Below are positions 7,628 to 19,086 of a stretch of DNA of 64,000 nt, piece after piece. Under the pieces are notes generated by a model, which did not search any database, was not told the DNA's origin, and worked only from the letters and a program-made list of their open reading frames with translations. The DNA is from Phocaeicola intestinalis (GTDB taxonomy: Bacteria > Bacteroidota > Bacteroidia > Bacteroidales > Bacteroidaceae). The translations under genes and the position numbers were made by a program. Numbering within the stretch: position 1 is the stretch's first letter; each line of letters starts with the position of its first letter. The stretch covers positions 1 through 64,000 of the forward strand of contig NZ_JACSPP010000005.1 in assembly GCF_014837065.1 (NCBI RefSeq), given 5' to 3'.

Positions 7628-10600
7628 TCACAGCTTCATCCTCCATTTCGGTTTTTCCTGCGGCTTCTCCGTGCCGTCTTCCGGTTGGGGGATGCCGCCG
7701 ATTACGACCTTTTCCTTGCCCGCGCTCATCAGCTCCTTGATGCTGATGGTCTTGGGCATGGCGTGCAGCACCGGCGGTCTGTGCTCCGCCGCATGTGCCA
7801 TATAGTCGGGCATATGGTGGATGTATGGTTCGGGCGATGCCGGGGCGATAGGGTCGTCGGGCATTGAGGGGGCGGGTTGCGCCACCGATGGAGCTTGTGG
7901 CTCCGGCCGGATTTCCGTTACCCCTTCAGTGTTGGCCTCCTGCGCATCGACGGATTTCAAGGAGAGCAATATCCGGCGGTCGAGGGCGGCAAGCTCGGCC
8001 TTGAGTTGCTTCAACTCATCCTCTTTTTTCCATGTTTCATCCACGACCTGCTTCAGGACGGGAATTTCCTTTTCAATGTCAGCATTGTCCCGCGTGTATT
8101 TCTCTATCAGGCGGGGGATGCTGTCAAAGGCGTTGATGAAATTCCGGCAGGCGGTCTGCGGGTCGGCTGCCAAGCGTCCGTTGTTGTAGTTGTACAGGAG
8201 CTTGCCCGTGCCGCGCACGAAGAAGCGGTTCTCGCAGAAGTCCAATCCCTCCTTGACGGTGGTGTCGGTCTTGACCACGATTTCGAAGCCGTAGAGGGAG
8301 CCGATGGGAACCGGCTGACCGTGCGTGCGTTCCTTGTCCTCTATCTCGTGCAGCCGGGCGGCAATGACTTTGGGGTCACCACTCGTTACCCCGTCTATCT
8401 TCAACGGGTTGAGCTTCTTGCCCTCCTTGTCGTACTGCACGCGGCTCTCGAAGTCGGCCATGTCCTGCCGCGCCCTCGCGATGATGTCGCTGTTGGAGGC
8501 TTGGTTGGCCAACAGGGTCTCCAACCGGATGCGCGAATCGCCCTTGCTGCGCTGGAACGCCTTGCGCTCGCCCTCCAGTCCGGCAATTTTCTTCTCCAGA
8601 CGCGCCTTGTCCAAAAGGTCTGTGTTGCCGGAGAGGATGGCCACATACTCGGAGTAGTTCATGCCCCCCTTCTCGTCCATGCTGCCCTCGTCGATGGTGC
8701 GGCTGCCCATGCGGTTCTGCTTGAGCTGGGTGATGAAAAGCTGCTTGTTGTGGAGCAGGTTGAACTTGTAGCTGTCCAATGATTTCTCCACCGCATAGAT
8801 GATGACATCGACCTTGTTATCGGCATAGAGCTTCGCCACCTCGTTGCCCTTGCGGATGCCGCGCCCGTCGCGCTGCTGGAGGTCGCTTGGGCGCCACGGT
8901 GCGTCCAAGTGATGGATGGCCACGCATCTTTTTTGCGCATTGACACCCGTGCCCAACATTTCGGTGGAGCCGAACAGCACACGGATGCGCCCCTCGTTCA
9001 TCGCCTCAATCATCGCCTTGCGCTTCTTCTCGGTCTTGGCTTCCTGAATGAAGCGTATCTGGTCTTCGGGGATGCCGTGGTCTTCGACCAGCTTGCGCTT
9101 GATTTCGCTGTACGGGTTCCACTGGTCGGGCTTGTACGTGCCCAAGTCGCTGAACACGAACTGCGTGCCCTTATGTTCGGCATATCGGTTGTAATACTGC
9201 GCAATCATGTCGGCGCAGTGGGTCGCCTTGTTGTCGCGGTCGTCGTCATATTTCAGCGGGTCGATAAGCCTCATGTCGAGCGACATCTTGCGGGCATAGT
9301 CGGTGGCGATGAGCATCTTGGCCTTTTCTTCCTTCTCGGTCAGCGGCGGACGGCCCAATACGGTGGCATTGCCGGTCTTGGCGAACTCCATGAGCCTGGC
9401 GATGAACTCCTGCTGGTCGGGCGTGGGCGCGATGTTGTGCAGTATCTCGTTCTTCTTCGGGCGGTCGATGCCGATGTCCTCCGCCGTGCGGAAGTCGGTA
9501 ATCTCGGAATAGAACGAGGCAAGTTCGGGAACCTTGATGAAATAGCGGAAGCGTTCCTTCTGCACAATCTCGTTGGTCACGGAGAACTCGTAGTCGATGG
9601 ACTTGCGTGCGAACACCGCCGCCCATGCGTCGAAGGAGCGGATGCCCTGCCGCTCCAGTTCGTTGGGGCGCAGGTACTTGAACAGGAGGTACAGCTCGGT
9701 CAAGGAGTTGCTGATGGTCGTGCCGGACAGGAAGGTGGCTCCCAAGTCCTTGCCGGTGCGCTGCTGGATGGTGCGGATGGCAAAGAGCATGTTGAGCGCA
9801 CGCTGGCTGCCCTCCGAGTTGCCCAGCCCCGCCACACGGTCGTGGCGCGTGGTGAACATGAGGTTCTTAAAGCGGTGCGATTCATCGACAAAGATGTGGT
9901 CGATGCCCATGCGCTTGAAGTCCGCCACATCATCCTTGCGGGTTTCTATCTCGTGCGTCAGCTCCTTGAGCTTGACTTCCAAGTTCATCTTGCGCTTTTC
10001 CGCGCCCTTGAGTTGGGCATTGGTTACCTCGCTGCCTAACTGGTGCAAGACTTCCAAGTTTTCCTCCACGCTGTCCAGTTCCTGCTGCAAGATGTCGCGC
10101 TGGATTTCGGGCGACTGCGGTATCATGCCGAACTGCTCGTGCGAGAGGATGATGGCATCCCAGTCGTTGTTCTTCATCTGGTTGAAGATTTCCACGCGGC
10201 GGTCGGGCGTGAAGTCCTCCTTGCCCGGATAGAGTATCTTGGCATGGGGATAGGCAGTGCGGAAGGTCTGCGCAATCTCGTGGATGTTCGCCTTCAGGCC
10301 GGTGATGAGCGGCTTGTGCGCCAGTCCGAGCCGCTTCATCTCGTAGGCGGCGATGCACATTATCAGCGTCTTGCCGCCACCCACCTCGTGGTCGGCTATC
10401 CCGCCGTCGTTCATCTTCAGCATCCAGATACAGTCTTTCTGAGATGGATACAAATCCTTGATGCCCAGCCCTTTCAAGTCAAGGTCTGGAAAGGTCTGGT
10501 GGCTGCCGTCGAACTTGGGGCGCACGAAGCAGTTGAACTTGCGGTTGTACATGTCCTCCAGCTTCTTCTTGAACTCCGGCGACTGCTCCATAAGCCAGTC

Positions 10601-13330
10601 GGAAAAGCCTTCACGTATCTCGTCAATCTTGCTGTTGGCCAGTTGCGTGGCTTCGGGGTCGCGCACCTTGATGTCCTTGCCGTCCTTGTCCGTGACGGTC
10701 TTGGTGATGTTGGGCGTGGTGTTGTGGATGGCGTGGCGCATGAGGGCCACGCCGTTGAACAGGCGCGTTTCGGAACGGACTGCATACTGGTTATAGATAC
10801 GCGGGCTGAGTTCGGAGGCACGGATATTGTACTCGTCCGCGCTGGCGTTGTAGCGGACGGACACGTCGGTGTCGAACAGCCATGAGGCATAGCGGCTGTA
10901 CACGGCAGCCGGTATCCAGCGTTCGCCGAAGTTGAAGTCCAGTTCCTCAAAAGGAATGGGTACCGGTGCCGCCTTACGCAATGCTTCAAGCGAAACGCGC
11001 GATTCGGCATCGTCGGGATGTGTCTGCAAGTATTCCTCGATGTATTCCGCCTTTGCCACGACATTGCCCGCGATGAAGCGGTCGGCAATCTCGAAACGCT
11101 TTGCCAACGGGTTGTAGAACACCCTGCCGCGCAGTTCCTCCAGAAGCTCGGCCTGCGGCTTGTCGGTGAGCGATTCCATATATTCCATGTTTGCCTCGCC
11201 ATATTTGTTGAGCGAGGCCGCCAATGCTTCATGCACATCGTCGGTGTGGGTAATCTCGTTCACGTTGTACGACACGGGATGGTCAAAGATGTCGGCCTTG
11301 ACCGCCTTGCCGTCGGTGTAACGCTCCAAGGCGAGGATTTCCCGGTTATCGGCATCCATGCGGAACAGGTCGATGTTCTTCTTGTCGTTCAGGTTGCCGA
11401 ACTGACGGACAAAGCCGTCGTACAGCCCGTTCAGGCCCGCACGCAGTTCCCCGTTCTCCTGCCGGTGTTCCGCTTCGTCGTTGTACAGGCGGTGGTAAGT
11501 GTCGCGAAGTTCAATGTAGGATGCGGCACGCTGCTGCTGGCGGGCAGGCAGTTCCAGCGGATGGAACACGGGGATTCTATCCATGTCGGAGAGGTAGCCA
11601 ATCTGCCCGTCCATATTCACCAGTGAGCCGTTCCGGTAGTGCTCCAGCCTTTCGCCGGTGAAGGGGCGTGGCTTCATGCGCTCCTGCCGTGCGGCCTCTT
11701 CCTCCGCCCGGCGGCGCTCCTGTTCCCGAAGTTCTTCTTCCGATGGGGCTTTGGGTTTGGTTGTCGGTTCGGGCTGTGCAGTCCGGACAGGCTTTTCTGC
11801 GGGCGATGCGGCAATGGCATCCCCTTTGTCGGGTACGGACTGGCCGCCGAGCGGTTCCACAATGTCGAACAGGGAGAGCTGCGGGGTGTCCTGCTTCTTC
11901 TTCCGCTTGGGCTTCCGTCCGGTGCTGAACGCCTGCCGTTCCTCCTGTGTGAAGCCGAAAAGGTCGTACAGGGACATCAGTGGCTCCTGCGTGACGGGTT
12001 TCTCCGGTTCAGAGCGGACAATGGGCGGTTCTTCCACAACCGCCTCCGGCGTTTCCGTCGCGACACGCTGCTGTTCCGGCTTGGATAACGCCCGCACCTG
12101 TGCAATGCGTTCCTGAAGACTTTCCGCCCGTACTTCCGCCAGTTCGCGCAACTCGCGCACCGGCGAGAAGCGGAGATAAAGGTCAAGGTCGAGGTTTTCC
12201 GACAGGTTCTTGTCTAGCATCCATTTCAGGTCTGCGGCGATGGCATCCATGCCCCCGTCATGCAGGAAGACGCGTGCCGGTTTGCCGTAAGGGTCGGTTC
12301 CCACATGGCCGCGCGTATGAACAATGGCGGCGGTACGCTCAAAGTATTCATTCTGGGTCGTGCCGTCGGCCTGCGTGCTGACTTCCACGAAGGCTTTTTC
12401 AAGGCCGGTGTATTCCCTTCCGGATGCCGTGTCCTTCTGCAACACAATGAGGTCGCTGCCCACCTCCGTACCGGCATAGTCGGTAAAGAGATTGTTGGGC
12501 AGGCGGATGGCGGACAGGAGCCGCGCCCTTTCCATCAGATATTGGCGCACGGGAGTGCCCATCGCGGAGTTCATCACCCCTTGCGAGGTGATGAAAGCCA
12601 CGATGCCGCCCTCGCGCACGGCATCCAGCCCCTTGACGAAGAAATAGTTGTGCAGGGAACCGAGCGCGAAGCGCCGTGCCGTGCCATCGTCCATCAACGG
12701 GTCAAATACGCGGATGTCGCCGAAGGGGATGTTGCTCGCCGCCACGTCGAACCGCCCGTTGTCCTGTGGGGGAAGCTCCTCGAAGCCTTGCACACGGACA
12801 TCCGTACCGGGCTGAAGCTGCCGGAGGATACGCCCGGTCAGCAAGTCCTTTTCATACGCGGTGGCTTCGGGCACAGCGGTGGCGTTGTAGAAATGCGGCT
12901 GGAAGGCAGACAAGAAATTGCCCGTGCCCGATGACGGGTCAAGGAAGCGGTGCGGCGACACGCCATGCTCACTTAATGAGGATGCCAGTGCACCAATGAT
13001 TTCCGGCGGTGTATAGAACGCGGTAAAGGTGGATGCCTTCACACTGTCCACCAGCCGTTTGTATTCCCGTTCATCCGTCGCCCCCTCGCGGAGCACGCCA
13101 TGCAGTTCCGACACAAGGGGAAAGAGTTCGCGGTCGCTCTGCGTCCAGCGGAGGATGTCGGTGAGCTTGCCGAAAGGGGACAGTACCGCCTTGATGCCCC
13201 CGAAGCCGGTGTAGGCGGCCAATACCGTCTGCTCCTCCGGTGTGGCGGCACGCCTCTCCCGTTCCAGACGGAACATCAGGCGGATGGCCTCGATGTTGTC
13301 CCTAAGATGTGCCTTCTTGTTATATGCCAT
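7628..13330 (-). CDS. Giant DNA methylase-helicase protein
   Basis: 1900 residues. An N6-adenine methyltransferase domain comes first: SAM motif [12 protein letters not shown] (about 133-145) and a variant catalytic motif SNIPFGD (about 205-212) in place of NPPY. A long charged linker (about 430-560) follows. A SNF2/DEAD-like helicase fills the second half: Walker [10 protein letters not shown] (about 980), DESH box (about 1148), motif [14 protein letters not shown] (about 1490). Homologues are a constant of Bacteroidales conjugative elements; the architecture also recalls the phage P1 anti-restriction protein DarB. Role in protecting entering DNA is inference. It overlaps DUF1896 by 11 bp. 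Confidence 0.88.
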   Translation of the reverse strand: MAYNKKAHLRDNIEAIRLMFRLERERRAATPEEQTVLAAYTGFGGIKAVLSPFGKLTDILRWTQSDRELFPLVSELHGVLREGATDEREYKRLVDSVKASTFTAFYTPPEIIGALASSLSEHGVSPHRFLDPSSGTGNFLSAFQPHFYNATAVPEATAYEKDLLTGRILRQLQPGTDVRVQGFEELPPQDNGRFDVAASNIPFGDIRVFDPLMDDGTARRFALGSLHNYFFVKGLDAVREGGIVAFITSQGVMNSAMGTPVRQYLMERARLLSAIRLPNNLFTDYAGTEVGSDLIVLQKDTASGREYTGLEKAFVEVSTQADGTTQNEYFERTAAIVHTRGHVGTDPYGKPARVFLHDGGMDAIAADLKWMLDKNLSENLDLDLYLRFSPVRELRELAEVRAESLQERIAQVRALSKPEQQRVATETPEAVVEEPPIVRSEPEKPVTQEPLMSLYDLFGFTQEERQAFSTGRKPKRKKKQDTPQLSLFDIVEPLGGQSVPDKGDAIAASPAEKPVRTAQPEPTTKPKAPSEEELREQERRRAEEEAARQERMKPRPFTGERLEHYRNGSLVNMDGQIGYLSDMDRIPVFHPLELPARQQQRAASYIELRDTYHRLYNDEAEHRQENGELRAGLNGLYDGFVRQFGNLNDKKNIDLFRMDADNREILALERYTDGKAVKADIFDHPVSYNVNEITHTDDVHEALAASLNKYGEANMEYMESLTDKPQAELLEELRGRVFYNPLAKRFEIADRFIAGNVVAKAEYIEEYLQTHPDDAESRVSLEALRKAAPVPIPFEELDFNFGERWIPAAVYSRYASWLFDTDVSVRYNASADEYNIRASELSPRIYNQYAVRSETRLFNGVALMRHAIHNTTPNITKTVTDKDGKDIKVRDPEATQLANSKIDEIREGFSDWLMEQSPEFKKKLEDMYNRKFNCFVRPKFDGSHQTFPDLDLKGLGIKDLYPSQKDCIWMLKMNDGGIADHEVGGGKTLIMCIAAYEMKRLGLAHKPLITGLKANIHEIAQTFRTAYPHAKILYPGKEDFTPDRRVEIFNQMKNNDWDAIILSHEQFGMIPQSPEIQRDILQQELDSVEENLEVLHQLGSEVTNAQLKGAEKRKMNLEVKLKELTHEIETRKDDVADFKRMGIDHIFVDESHRFKNLMFTTRHDRVAGLGNSEGSQRALNMLFAIRTIQQRTGKDLGATFLSGTTISNSLTELYLLFKYLRPNELERQGIRSFDAWAAVFARKSIDYEFSVTNEIVQKERFRYFIKVPELASFYSEITDFRTAEDIGIDRPKKNEILHNIAPTPDQQEFIARLMEFAKTGNATVLGRPPLTEKEEKAKMLIATDYARKMSLDMRLIDPLKYDDDRDNKATHCADMIAQYYNRYAEHKGTQFVFSDLGTYKPDQWNPYSEIKRKLVEDHGIPEDQIRFIQEAKTEKKRKAMIEAMNEGRIRVLFGSTEMLGTGVNAQKRCVAIHHLDAPWRPSDLQQRDGRGIRKGNEVAKLYADNKVDVIIYAVEKSLDSYKFNLLHNKQLFITQLKQNRMGSRTIDEGSMDEKGGMNYSEYVAILSGNTDLLDKARLEKKIAGLEGERKAFQRSKGDSRIRLETLLANQASNSDIIARARQDMADFESRVQYDKEGKKLNPLKIDGVTSGDPKVIAARLHEIEDKERTHGQPVPIGSLYGFEIVVKTDTTVKEGLDFCENRFFVRGTGKLLYNYNNGRLAADPQTACRNFINAFDSIPRLIEKYTRDNADIEKEIPVLKQVVDETWKKEDELKQLKAELAALDRRILLSLKSVDAQEANTEGVTEIRPEPQAPSVAQPAPSMPDDPIAPASPEPYIHHMPDYMAHAAEHRPPVLHAMPKTISIKELMSAGKEKVVIGGIPQPEDGTEKPQEKPKWRMKL

Positions 13331-13784
13331 TTTCTTCGAGCCAGATTGAGATTACACCGGCCAGTTCCCCGCACAGCCGGTCGAAGTCGGGGGTAAACTC
13401 GAAACCGTCGCTCAGGTCGTAACCGCTGAACACCCTGCCGCATTCGGGCAGGAGCTGGAGAGCTACCTCGCGGGCGCGGCCTGCGGGTACCTCATCGGCA
13501 AACTCGTTCCACAACACGGTGATGAGCGTGTCGAGCCGGGAAAAGTGCAACCCGTTAAACAGCACCTCGTCCGCCTGCCTGACAGCTTCGTCATAATCCA
13601 TGCCCGACTGGACGGCATTGCTGAACGCTTCGGCGGCAAGGTCGGCACGCGCACGGATAAAAGCATCGTCGGCAGCCCGTTCGGGATGCGATTCGCGGAG
13701 GTAGGACAACAGGGTAAGGCGGTAATAGGACAGTTCGTCCGGCTCAACTGCCGGAGCCGGGATGTTCGGTTTGTTCGGATTCAT
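13320..13784 (-). CDS. DUF1896 family protein
   Basis: 154 residues, acidic and helical. The conserved opening [25 protein letters not shown] and the central [16 protein letters not shown] are typical of DUF1896, a family found almost only beside the methylase-helicase of Bacteroidales conjugative elements. No biochemical role is known. It overlaps the downstream methylase-helicase start by 11 bp, so they are one transcription and translation unit. Confidence 0.82.
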   Translation of the reverse strand: MNPNKPNIPAPAVEPDELSYYRLTLLSYLRESHPERAADDAFIRARADLAAEAFSNAVQSGMDYDEAVRQADEVLFNGLHFSRLDTLITVLWNEFADEVPAGRAREVALQLLPECGRVFSGYDLSDGFEFTPDFDRLCGELAGVISIWLEENGI

Positions 13785-13830
13785 GATTTTTCTTCTTTAC
13801 AAGTTAAACGAAACAATAGTAATTGGCATA

Positions 13831-13877
13831 CAGGATAAGTTCCGGACTGATGGTACATGAGGTACGGACTTATCCTG
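13831..13877. repeat. Imperfect hairpin between topB and DUF1896
   Basis: CAGGATAAGT (13831-13840) plus CCG pairs with CGGACTTATCCTG (13865-13877), with one bulged base. It occupies most of the 121-bp gap and may act as a processing site or attenuator between the two leftward genes. Confidence 0.5.
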
Positions 13878-13905
13878 CATCAAGTCCGGGTTGATATCCG
13901 GATGG

Positions 13906-16011
13906 TTATTTCCGCTTGGCAGATTTGCCTTTGGATGGTTTCTTGTCGGCAAACTCGTAGCCCACGGAGAAGTCAGGGCGCAATACCAATGAAGCGTCGA
14001 AAGCCTTGCCCTCCCTGCTTTTGAAACCTTTGATAACACCGGTTCTGCCTTTGGTCAGGAGTTCGGCAAGCTGTTTGTCCGACAGTTCCTTGCCGCCCTT
14101 GTTACGGAAGAGGGTAAAGCCACAGTCCACATCGGCGCATTTGACGACCTTGGGGAAGAACAGCACCCGGCTGTTCCGGCATTTGGGACACGGGTATTCG
14201 CTTTCCGAAGGCGCTACGGACAATTTGGTTTCCAACAGTTCGGTTACAATCTGTGCGGTATATGCCTCGATGTCGCGCCGGAAGGCGGCAGCATCGGCCT
14301 CGCCCGATTCGATGCGTGCCAGCGTGTCCTCCCATGCGGCGGTCATTTCCACGTTGGCAATCTTCTTGTCCTTCACCGTTTCATAGACCGCCATGCCTTT
14401 GTCGGTGGGCACGAGGCTTTTCTTCTCCCTCCGGATATAACCGCGTGCGAACAGCGTTTCGATGACGGCAGCACGGGTGGCAGGGGTTCCGATGCCCGTC
14501 TCGCGGATGCTCGCCCGTAGCTGCTCGTCGTCAATCTCCCGGCCGCAATGCTCCATCGCCGAGAGCAGCGAGCTTTCGGTGTGCAGCGGCTTGGGTTTGG
14601 TCTGCCGCTCTACCGCTTCGAGTGCCTTTATCGGGAGCGTCTCGTCCTGTTCCAGATTTGGGAGTGCCATACCCCCGCCGTCGTCCTCTTCCTTTTCGCC
14701 GCGCACGGCACGCCATCCGGCGGACTTGACCACCGTGCCTTTGGCCTGCGCTTCGCTGCTGCCCACCACCGCATGGATTTCCGTTACCTCCTTGATGCAG
14801 GGGGCGGAAAAGGCTTCGAGCAGACGGGCGGCGACCATGTCGTAGATGGCCTGTTCGTCTTTGGAAAGGCCGGAGGGCAGGTTTTCGGTTACAATCAGCG
14901 CATGGTGGTCGGTCACTTTCCCTCCGTCCACGCTGCGGCGGTTGAGCGGTGCTCCGGAAAGCGACGCGGCATACTGCCCGAAACGCGGATGTTGCCGCAA
15001 GAGGGCGACGCGCGAGGAGATTTCGTCGAACACGTCTTCGGAAATGTACCGGCTGCCGGTGCGCGGATAGCTCAGCACCTTTTTCTCGTACAGGCTTTGC
15101 GCAAGGGAGAGCGTGCGGTCGGCGGAGAAGTCCAGCCGGGTGTTGGCATCCCGCTGAAGGGCGGTCAGGTCATAGAGCAGCGGAGGTTCTTCTTTGACCT
15201 CCCGCCGGGCAAGTGCCGTTATGCGGAGCGTGCCGCACGCTTTCATTTCGCCCAACGCACTGTCTGCGGCGGCTTTGTTCTCGTAACGCTGTTCCGCTGT
15301 GGCATGGAACGCAATGCCATCCTTCTCCACCGTGATGCGTATCTGCATGTACTTCTTCGGGGCAAACGACTTGTTCTCCAGATAACGGGAGCAAATCATG
15401 GCCAATGTGGGTGTCTGTACCCGTCCGAGCGAGAACACGCCCCGCTCGGCGGCAAGGCTGAGCGCCTGCGAGCCGTTGATGCCGATGAGCCAGTCCGCTT
15501 CGCTGCGTGCCTTGGCGGAAAGGTAGAGATTATCATAATTGCTGCCCGGCAGCAACCGTTCCATCCCTTCGCGGATGGCCTTGTCGGTCAGGCTGCTTAT
15601 CCACAGGCGGACAAACGGTTTGGTGCAGCCTAAATAATGGTAGATATATCTGAATATCAGCTCCCCTTCGCGTCCGGCATCAGTCGCCACGATGATGCGG
15701 TCGCCACCCTCAAACAGTCCTTTGATGATGTTCAACTGGCGCACTACGCCGGGGTCGTCCTTGTATTCCTTCCCCTCACGCTTCTGGCGGGGGATGAGCG
15801 TGAATTGGGCTGGCAGTATGGGCAGGTTCTCCTGCCGGAAACCGGCAAACCCGTAGGCTTCGGGCATGGCCAGCCCGACCAGATGCCCGAAAGCCCATGT
15901 TACGGCACAGCCGTTGCCTTCCAGATAGCCGTCCTTCCTTTGTCCTGCTCCTACGATTGCCGCGATGCTTTGCGCCACCGACGGCTTTTCTGCGATGATA
16001 ACATTCTTCAT
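13906..16011 (-). CDS. topB: DNA topoisomerase III (Exc-like)
   Basis: 701 residues from the ATG at 16011, which gives the standard N-terminus MKNVIIAEKPSVAQ (Toprim start). DAGREGELIFRYIY is the second Toprim motif. The catalytic tyrosine is in SYPRTGSRYIS (about 320), and a C-terminal zinc ribbon is seen at YPCPKCRN ... CADVDCGF. It relaxes or decatenates single-stranded regions. In CTnDOT the excision-region gene exc encodes such an enzyme. It lies between DUF3945 and DUF1896 genes, the usual element order. Confidence 0.93.
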   Translation of the reverse strand: MKNVIIAEKPSVAQSIAAIVGAGQRKDGYLEGNGCAVTWAFGHLVGLAMPEAYGFAGFRQENLPILPAQFTLIPRQKREGKEYKDDPGVVRQLNIIKGLFEGGDRIIVATDAGREGELIFRYIYHYLGCTKPFVRLWISSLTDKAIREGMERLLPGSNYDNLYLSAKARSEADWLIGINGSQALSLAAERGVFSLGRVQTPTLAMICSRYLENKSFAPKKYMQIRITVEKDGIAFHATAEQRYENKAAADSALGEMKACGTLRITALARREVKEEPPLLYDLTALQRDANTRLDFSADRTLSLAQSLYEKKVLSYPRTGSRYISEDVFDEISSRVALLRQHPRFGQYAASLSGAPLNRRSVDGGKVTDHHALIVTENLPSGLSKDEQAIYDMVAARLLEAFSAPCIKEVTEIHAVVGSSEAQAKGTVVKSAGWRAVRGEKEEDDGGGMALPNLEQDETLPIKALEAVERQTKPKPLHTESSLLSAMEHCGREIDDEQLRASIRETGIGTPATRAAVIETLFARGYIRREKKSLVPTDKGMAVYETVKDKKIANVEMTAAWEDTLARIESGEADAAAFRRDIEAYTAQIVTELLETKLSVAPSESEYPCPKCRNSRVLFFPKVVKCADVDCGFTLFRNKGGKELSDKQLAELLTKGRTGVIKGFKSREGKAFDASLVLRPDFSVGYEFADKKPSKGKSAKRK

Positions 16012-16038
16012 ATACACTTATATATTATAGGTAAGTAA

Positions 16039-17379
16039 TTAGAGTGATGCACCGACTCCCTTTTTCTCCGACTTCCGGATACGGCGGTTCTGGGACGCCG
16101 TCTGCGCGGATTGTTTCGGCTGCCCGCCAGTCTGTCCCTGCGACTGCTTCTTGCTCTTGTCGGGATTCCAGCGGAAGAAGTCGAACTTCATCTTCTCGTA
16201 GTTGGGGCGCACGTAGGCATTGAACGTGCCCCCGCCACCGTCGGACATGCCCTTGACATACGCCGCCTTGCCTGCTTTCAACGCATCTTTCTGTTCCTGG
16301 CTCAGTTCCACCCCTTTCAGCTTCTGCGGGATGATGATTTCGCGCTGTCCGCTCTGGCTCTGCCCCTGCTCCACCTTGCGGTTCAGCCCCCGGAAGTCAT
16401 AGTCGAAGCCGCCCTTGCAGACGTTGTACTGGAGGCGTGCGTCGTAATGTTTCTGCCTTCGCTCAGACCACATGCCCTCGACCAGTACGGACTCGCCGTT
16501 CATCAGCCGTAGTCCCTGGTCTTCGGTCAGCGCGACCCCGTTGATTTCGCGCACCTGCTTCATATCCTGAATGGGAAGGTGGTGCAGGCGGTTGGTCTTG
16601 GGGTTGAAGGAAAGAAGGCAGGTTTCTACCGTGCCATCGGGCTGGCGGATGTCGATAGGACGTCCGGCATTGTGTGTTTTGAGCAAGCTGTCCTGCACCT
16701 CCTGAGGAAGTTCAGTGCCCATGTATTCGCCCAGTTCCGGGCGTTGCCTGCAGCACTCGATATTGAGCACGGGTTTCCCGTCGGGCGATTCCACCAGCCG
16801 GATGCAGGCAGGCGTTTCGAGGCTGATGCCCTCGAAACTGGTCTTGATGTCCAGTACGGCAGATTCATGCCCGTTGAGCAGGCGTGCCGTACCGATTTCG
16901 CCCAACGATTCGGGCGTGATGCCCATGCGTGCGAGCTGCTGCCAGTCCACCTGCTCCATGCTCCACTTCGTGGATTGCTGCGAGGCGGGTTCTTCGGTGG
17001 CGGGAGCCTGCCGCAAGTCCTGTTTCTGTACGTGCTGTTCCGGGTCTAACCTGTACCCGTCAATTATGGCCGCGTTCTCTTCCGGCTTGCGGAACAAGTC
17101 CGCCATATCCTTGGCGGCAGCGAGCAGTTCCGCCGGGATGTGGTAGAAACGGAAGTCGGACGGGTTGTCAAACTGCCGTTTGAAATTGGAGAAAAAGGCT
17201 TCGAGGATGGATTCGCTGCGGTCGATTTTCAGGAAATCGCCGTCGGGTTTGGCCTTTGCCAGCGGCTGGGTCTTCAATGAGCCGTCCTGTTCGACGCGCT
17301 CCACCACATGGGGCTTGTTGCCGTCGGAAGCGTTGGTTACTACCAGCACTTCGTCTTTCATGTCCTTGAGGTTGTCCAT
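16039..17379 (-). CDS. DUF3945/DUF4099-type element protein
   Basis: 446 residues from the ATG at 17379 (MDNLKDMKDEVLVVTNAS), preferred over an upstream ATG at 17406. Two similar DUF3945-type stretches are visible (around GVALTEDQGLRLMNGESVLVEGMW and GVELSQEQKDALKAGKAAYVKGM), and a basic, glutamine-rich tail ends the protein. It is widespread upstream of topB in Bacteroidales elements. Function unknown; the basic tail suggests nucleic acid contact. First gene of the leftward block ending at 7628. Confidence 0.8.
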   Translation of the reverse strand: MDNLKDMKDEVLVVTNASDGNKPHVVERVEQDGSLKTQPLAKAKPDGDFLKIDRSESILEAFFSNFKRQFDNPSDFRFYHIPAELLAAAKDMADLFRKPEENAAIIDGYRLDPEQHVQKQDLRQAPATEEPASQQSTKWSMEQVDWQQLARMGITPESLGEIGTARLLNGHESAVLDIKTSFEGISLETPACIRLVESPDGKPVLNIECCRQRPELGEYMGTELPQEVQDSLLKTHNAGRPIDIRQPDGTVETCLLSFNPKTNRLHHLPIQDMKQVREINGVALTEDQGLRLMNGESVLVEGMWSERRQKHYDARLQYNVCKGGFDYDFRGLNRKVEQGQSQSGQREIIIPQKLKGVELSQEQKDALKAGKAAYVKGMSDGGGGTFNAYVRPNYEKMKFDFFRWNPDKSKKQSQGQTGGQPKQSAQTASQNRRIRKSEKKGVGASL

Positions 17380-17528
17380 ATACAAATGAATTAAATCGTG
17401 AAACAATAAGTTAATTGCGGCACGAAAGTAAACGGGCAGCCTTGCCGGGCAATGGGAAATAAGCGGACGGGAGGCAAGTGGCTATGCTGTGGCGCGAAGT
17501 GTCCGCCCGCTTCTTTTGAAAAAATATC

Positions 17529-17569
17529 CAACCGTTCGGTTTGTTTCTCCGATTCTTTTCGTACCTTTG
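17529..17569 (+). promoter_or_regulatory. TetR-type operator/promoter, copy 1
   Basis: AACCGTTCGGTT (17530-17541) is a short inverted repeat overlapping the -33 TTTG (17540-17543); the -7 box TACCTTTG is at 17562-17569, 18 nt further on. The same arrangement occurs at 20246, 23142 and 25205. The leader that follows (17571-17630) shares GCCTGACGG and a final CATTA with the leaders of copies 2 and 3. Confidence 0.72.
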
Positions 17570-17646
17570 GGCAGTGAGATTAGATATGTGCCTGACGGTT
17601 TGCTGAATACCGGAGGGTAATTTACCATTAACAGCAAGAGACGACC

Positions 17647-18297
17647 ATGAACATTAAAAGCAATATTTTTGGATGCCTTTCCTACATCGGAATAGCCATA
17701 GAGTTTCTGTTGATAATTCAAACCTATATATTCTTGGACATGGGGAAATACGGCTATATGTTGGTGACCGGAAGCCTTGCGGTGATTCCGTTTGCCATTA
17801 TATACTGGAATATGCGGAGAAGCCAAAGGCGGGAAGAGGACAACAAAAAGAAACACAAGGAATGGCTTCGTTCCAAAGGCGTTGCGCTGGAAGTGGATTT
17901 GAACAGTTGCAAAATTTCCGAAAACAAACGAACCGTCCATTATACCCGGATGGACATTCCCGCTTATTCATTAAAAACACGTTTACATGCGCCTGCTTCA
18001 CTGGATGAACCGGATTTGCCCTACCAATCATGGCGCAGTCAGGAAATGAATGCCAGCGAAGCACTTATGAATCCAGACCGGATGCATGAACCGCTTTCTT
18101 ATGAACGCTGCTATTGCATCGTAAAAGCAACTTTGGATTACAAGGGGAAACGGACGCAGTTTTTCAGCGAACCCATCCTGATGGACAAGTGCAGTTTAGG
18201 CGTTTTTCTTGCCTTGCATAAAAGCGGAATCATTTATGTCAATCCCCGAAATAAAAAGGACTACTTTTTCGACCTTGATTTCCTGAAACAAGAATGA
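17647..18297 (+). CDS. Membrane-anchored hypothetical protein
   Basis: 216 residues. Two membrane helices lie in the first 60 residues (IGIAIEFLLIIQTYIFL and YMLVTGSLAVIPFAIIYW), followed by a charged linker and a soluble beta-rich domain of about 130 residues. No family recognised. It is the first gene behind promoter copy 1, so it is expected to belong to the same regulon as the cassettes downstream. A start at 17647 fits the leader length. Confidence 0.7.
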   Translation: MNIKSNIFGCLSYIGIAIEFLLIIQTYIFLDMGKYGYMLVTGSLAVIPFAIIYWNMRRSQRREEDNKKKHKEWLRSKGVALEVDLNSCKISENKRTVHYTRMDIPAYSLKTRLHAPASLDEPDLPYQSWRSQEMNASEALMNPDRMHEPLSYERCYCIVKATLDYKGKRTQFFSEPILMDKCSLGVFLALHKSGIIYVNPRNKKDYFFDLDFLKQE

Positions 18298-18337
18298 TTT
18301 ACCGTGTAGCTTTGTAAAAAAGGTGGCATTTGTCTAT

Positions 18338-18409
18338 ATGGGATTGTCTATTGTAATTTATGGAATGTACCTATCCATTTGCGGGTATTTGACCAACCGG
18401 AATAGATAA
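18338..18409 (+). pseudogene. Possible remnant of a membrane protein C-terminus
   Basis: A 23-codon ORF (MGLSIVIYGMYLSICGYL...) in a 207-bp gap; the open frame continues upstream (VKKVAFVY) to a stop near 18307. The hydrophobic pattern looks like the last transmembrane helix of a lost gene. Otherwise the gap contains only a promoter-like -7 box TATCTTTA near 18454-18475. Confidence 0.25.
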
Positions 18410-18504
18410 TTCGCAAAATTTTCCTGCCCTGCGGTCTGCCCCTCCGTTATTTTTCCGTATCTTTAGGCGGTGGATTAAGATTGCCAACTTGAAATACCAA
18501 TTCA

Positions 18505-18978
18505 ATGAGAAAAGCCAATGCTATAAAGTTCACGATATACTTCTTGCTTTTCGCTGTCATTCTATACTTTGAATATTATGCGATAGAAATGCAAGGGGGA
18601 GAATGGATTGCCCATGACGACCGCAGACCTTTGGTAAGCATGATGGCACTAATTGGCATTTGTCCCATTTATATATTGTATGATATAGCGATACGCAATA
18701 CGTTGTGTCGGTTGTCCGCTCTTCTGCTGCAAGCTGTTTTTAACCTTTGGAGCCTATTATGGTTTAGCGCACTGCCGACACTTGGCACCTACGAAGCGGA
18801 ATATGAACGCACAGGGGCGCTAACAGGAAATATGATACCGTCTGATGAAAACAACTTCTACTTTTGTTGGATTGTTGGTGCAATCATCATGACTTATCTT
18901 GCGGTGGTAATGATTATTTCTTATGCTATGAAACTATATGCCGATAGCAAACGGCTTAATCACCCCAATAGCGATTAG
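18505..18978 (+). CDS. Four-helix membrane protein (paralogue of 61289-61843)
   Basis: 157 residues with four hydrophobic segments (about 6-25, 45-65, 75-90, 120-145). It is almost the same as the protein at 61289-61843 on the opposite strand: both begin MRKAN-x-IKFTIYFLLFA and share AHDDRRPL. Function unknown. Duplicate copies about 43 kb apart show that accessory genes of this region have been copied within the element. A near-consensus -7 box (TATCTTTA) lies about 35 bp upstream. Confidence 0.72.
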   Translation: MRKANAIKFTIYFLLFAVILYFEYYAIEMQGGEWIAHDDRRPLVSMMALIGICPIYILYDIAIRNTLCRLSALLLQAVFNLWSLLWFSALPTLGTYEAEYERTGALTGNMIPSDENNFYFCWIVGAIIMTYLAVVMIISYAMKLYADSKRLNHPNSD

Positions 18979-19086
18979 TTGCCGGATATTATAAATTGGA
19001 ACAAATGATTCATTGGCAAAAGATAGTAAGGACGATATGGGCGTTAGACGATAATATATCGTTTTTTTCCATAATGTAAAGCAAGC

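Noticed and set aside
7877..10885. Several rightward ORFs over the methylase-helicase gene
   Set aside because: All are antisense to a gene with complete motifs in one continuous 1900-codon frame.
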